Shown here one piece after another: positions 20,920 to 21,200 of a DNA stretch of 21,200 nucleotides. Under the pieces are notes generated by a model. The model did no database searches. It was not told where the DNA came from and saw only the letters and a program-made list of their open reading frames with translations. The number at the start of each line of letters is the position of its first letter. Within the stretch, counting starts at the first letter, position 1. This DNA is from a virus: positions 1 through 21,200 of IMG/VR virus record IMGVR_UViG_2162886007_000097; one strand, given 5' to 3'. Position numbers and translations under genes: made by a program.

Positions 20920-20924
20920 ATTAT
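20896..20924 (+). promoter_or_regulatory. sigma70 promoter embedded in the terminator
   Basis: TTGACA (20896-20901), 17 bases, TATTAT (20919-20924). Transcription would begin near 20931 and run through the structured leader to the gene at 21150. Same arrangement as at 5554-5588. Confidence 0.75.
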
Positions 20925-20947
20925 ATGTGTATTGTAGATATTTAGGA

Positions 20948-21065
20948 AAAGTACAGCCCTGACATGTGGCGCTTCAATGCGAACGTCTATACTCCTTGGC
21001 AAGCGCTAGAAATGGATGATGAGGACTTTCAGTTCTAGTGTCAATAGTAGCTTGTTGTGTACTTT
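20948..21065 (+). ncRNA. predicted structured RNA with three-way junction in the leader
   Basis: Nested pairing is visible by eye. The outer helix is AAAGTACA (20948-20955) with TGTACTTT (21058-21065), 8 perfect pairs. Next is TGACA (20960-20964) with TGTCA (21039-21043). Inside this are two side-by-side hairpins: GCGCTT (20969-20974) with AAGCGC (21001-21006), and TAGAA (21007-21011) with TTCTA (21033-21037). The segment has clearly higher G+C than its surroundings. It begins about 17 bases after the predicted transcription start and ends 84 bases before ATG 21150. It may be a riboswitch-like leader or a separate small RNA. No known family is recognised. Confidence 0.5.
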
Positions 21066-21149
21066 AAATAACATGTAAGAGGTAGGGTAATAAAAAACAA
21101 GTTCCCTTGCTTGTCCTCGAAACAAGGAATATATTTTCTGGAGAAATAA
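21066..21149 (+). promoter_or_regulatory. leader with two mutually exclusive hairpins before the 21150 gene
   Basis: ACAAG (21097-21101) can pair with CTTGT (21110-21114), or the same CTTGT can pair with ACAAG (21122-21126); both cannot form together. The second hairpin ends 12 bases before the ribosome site CTGGAG (21139-21144). No T-run follows either, so if this is a switch it would act on translation. Confidence 0.35.
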
Positions 21150-21200
21150 ATGTTTGGTGATTTTAATTTGGGTTATTTAGTTGGTAGTGATTTTAATACA
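21150..21200 (+). CDS. N-terminus of an unknown protein (runs off the right edge)
   Basis: ATG 21150 follows CTGGAG (21139-21144), and 17 codons are open to the window end, beginning MFGDFNLGYLVGS. Too little is visible to name a family. It has its own promoter and long leader, so it probably starts a new transcription unit, possibly the next functional module. Confidence 0.6.
   Translation, partial: MFGDFNLGYLVGSDFNT

Noticed and set aside
1-21200. CRISPR array, insertion sequence, integrase or attachment site
   Set aside because: No regularly spaced repeats, terminal inverted repeats or recombinase motifs were seen; the tRNA genes show no duplicated 3' end that would suggest an attachment site.

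Overview
The window is a piece of a double-stranded DNA bacteriophage genome. It is AT-rich, roughly one third G+C by eye. Genes are packed tightly, almost all on the + strand, and many start codons overlap the preceding stop (ATGA, TAATG, GTGA). The replication set is T7-like: a primase-helicase with TOPRIM and DnaB-type domains, a family A DNA polymerase with proofreading domain, an acidic-tailed single-stranded DNA-binding protein and a FEN-like 5'-3' exonuclease. Around it lie nucleotide-metabolism genes: ribonucleotide reductase NrdB and NrdA, a glutaredoxin, a MazG-like pyrophosphohydrolase and a possible dUTPase-fold protein. The recognisable promoters are all of the host sigma70 type (TTGACA, 17 or 16 bases, TATAAT-like) and no phage RNA polymerase gene is seen here. 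Encoded CCA ends on the tRNAs and Shine-Dalgarno sites suggest a bacterial, probably Gram-negative, host; the host cannot be named from this sequence. No integrase, repressor, transposon or CRISPR array was found.

Layout. 1-762: end of a cluster of small genes, including a DUF551 protein. 763-1049: non-coding regulatory region with inverted repeats, an 11-bp tandem repeat and a promoter. 1050-3806: small unknown genes, a cupin-like protein and a dUTPase-fold candidate. 3823-7988: primase-helicase, a terminator overlapping a promoter, then DNA polymerase. 8002-8809: two unknown genes. 8810-9071: promoter and a long structured leader before the SSB gene (9072-10061), which ends at a strong terminator. 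10154-15844: FEN-type exonuclease, a zinc-ribbon protein, an HNH-like nuclease, a helix-turn-helix/RNase H-fold exonuclease/zinc-ribbon protein and many small unknowns. 15845-16595: promoter and a tRNA cluster. 16626-20881: MazG-like protein, unknowns, NrdB, NrdA, glutaredoxin. 20888-21149: another combined terminator/promoter and a leader with a predicted multibranched RNA. 21150 onward: start of the next gene.

Two things stand out. First, the tRNA cluster holds a well-folded tRNA with anticodon CTA, an amber (UAG) suppressor, and possibly a second degenerate one. The next open frame begins, behind a good ribosome binding site, ATG AAA CAT TAG and then stays open in the same frame into an ORF of about 95 codons. 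The large replication genes contain no internal TAG, so any recoding would be limited to a few genes or to late genes outside the window. Second, 20948-21065 can fold into nested helices around a three-way junction, directly downstream of a promoter whose -35 box sits inside a terminator hairpin. In all five promoters found, the TTGACA box lies in one arm or in the loop of an inverted repeat. Function assignments are from motif reading only; no database search was possible.
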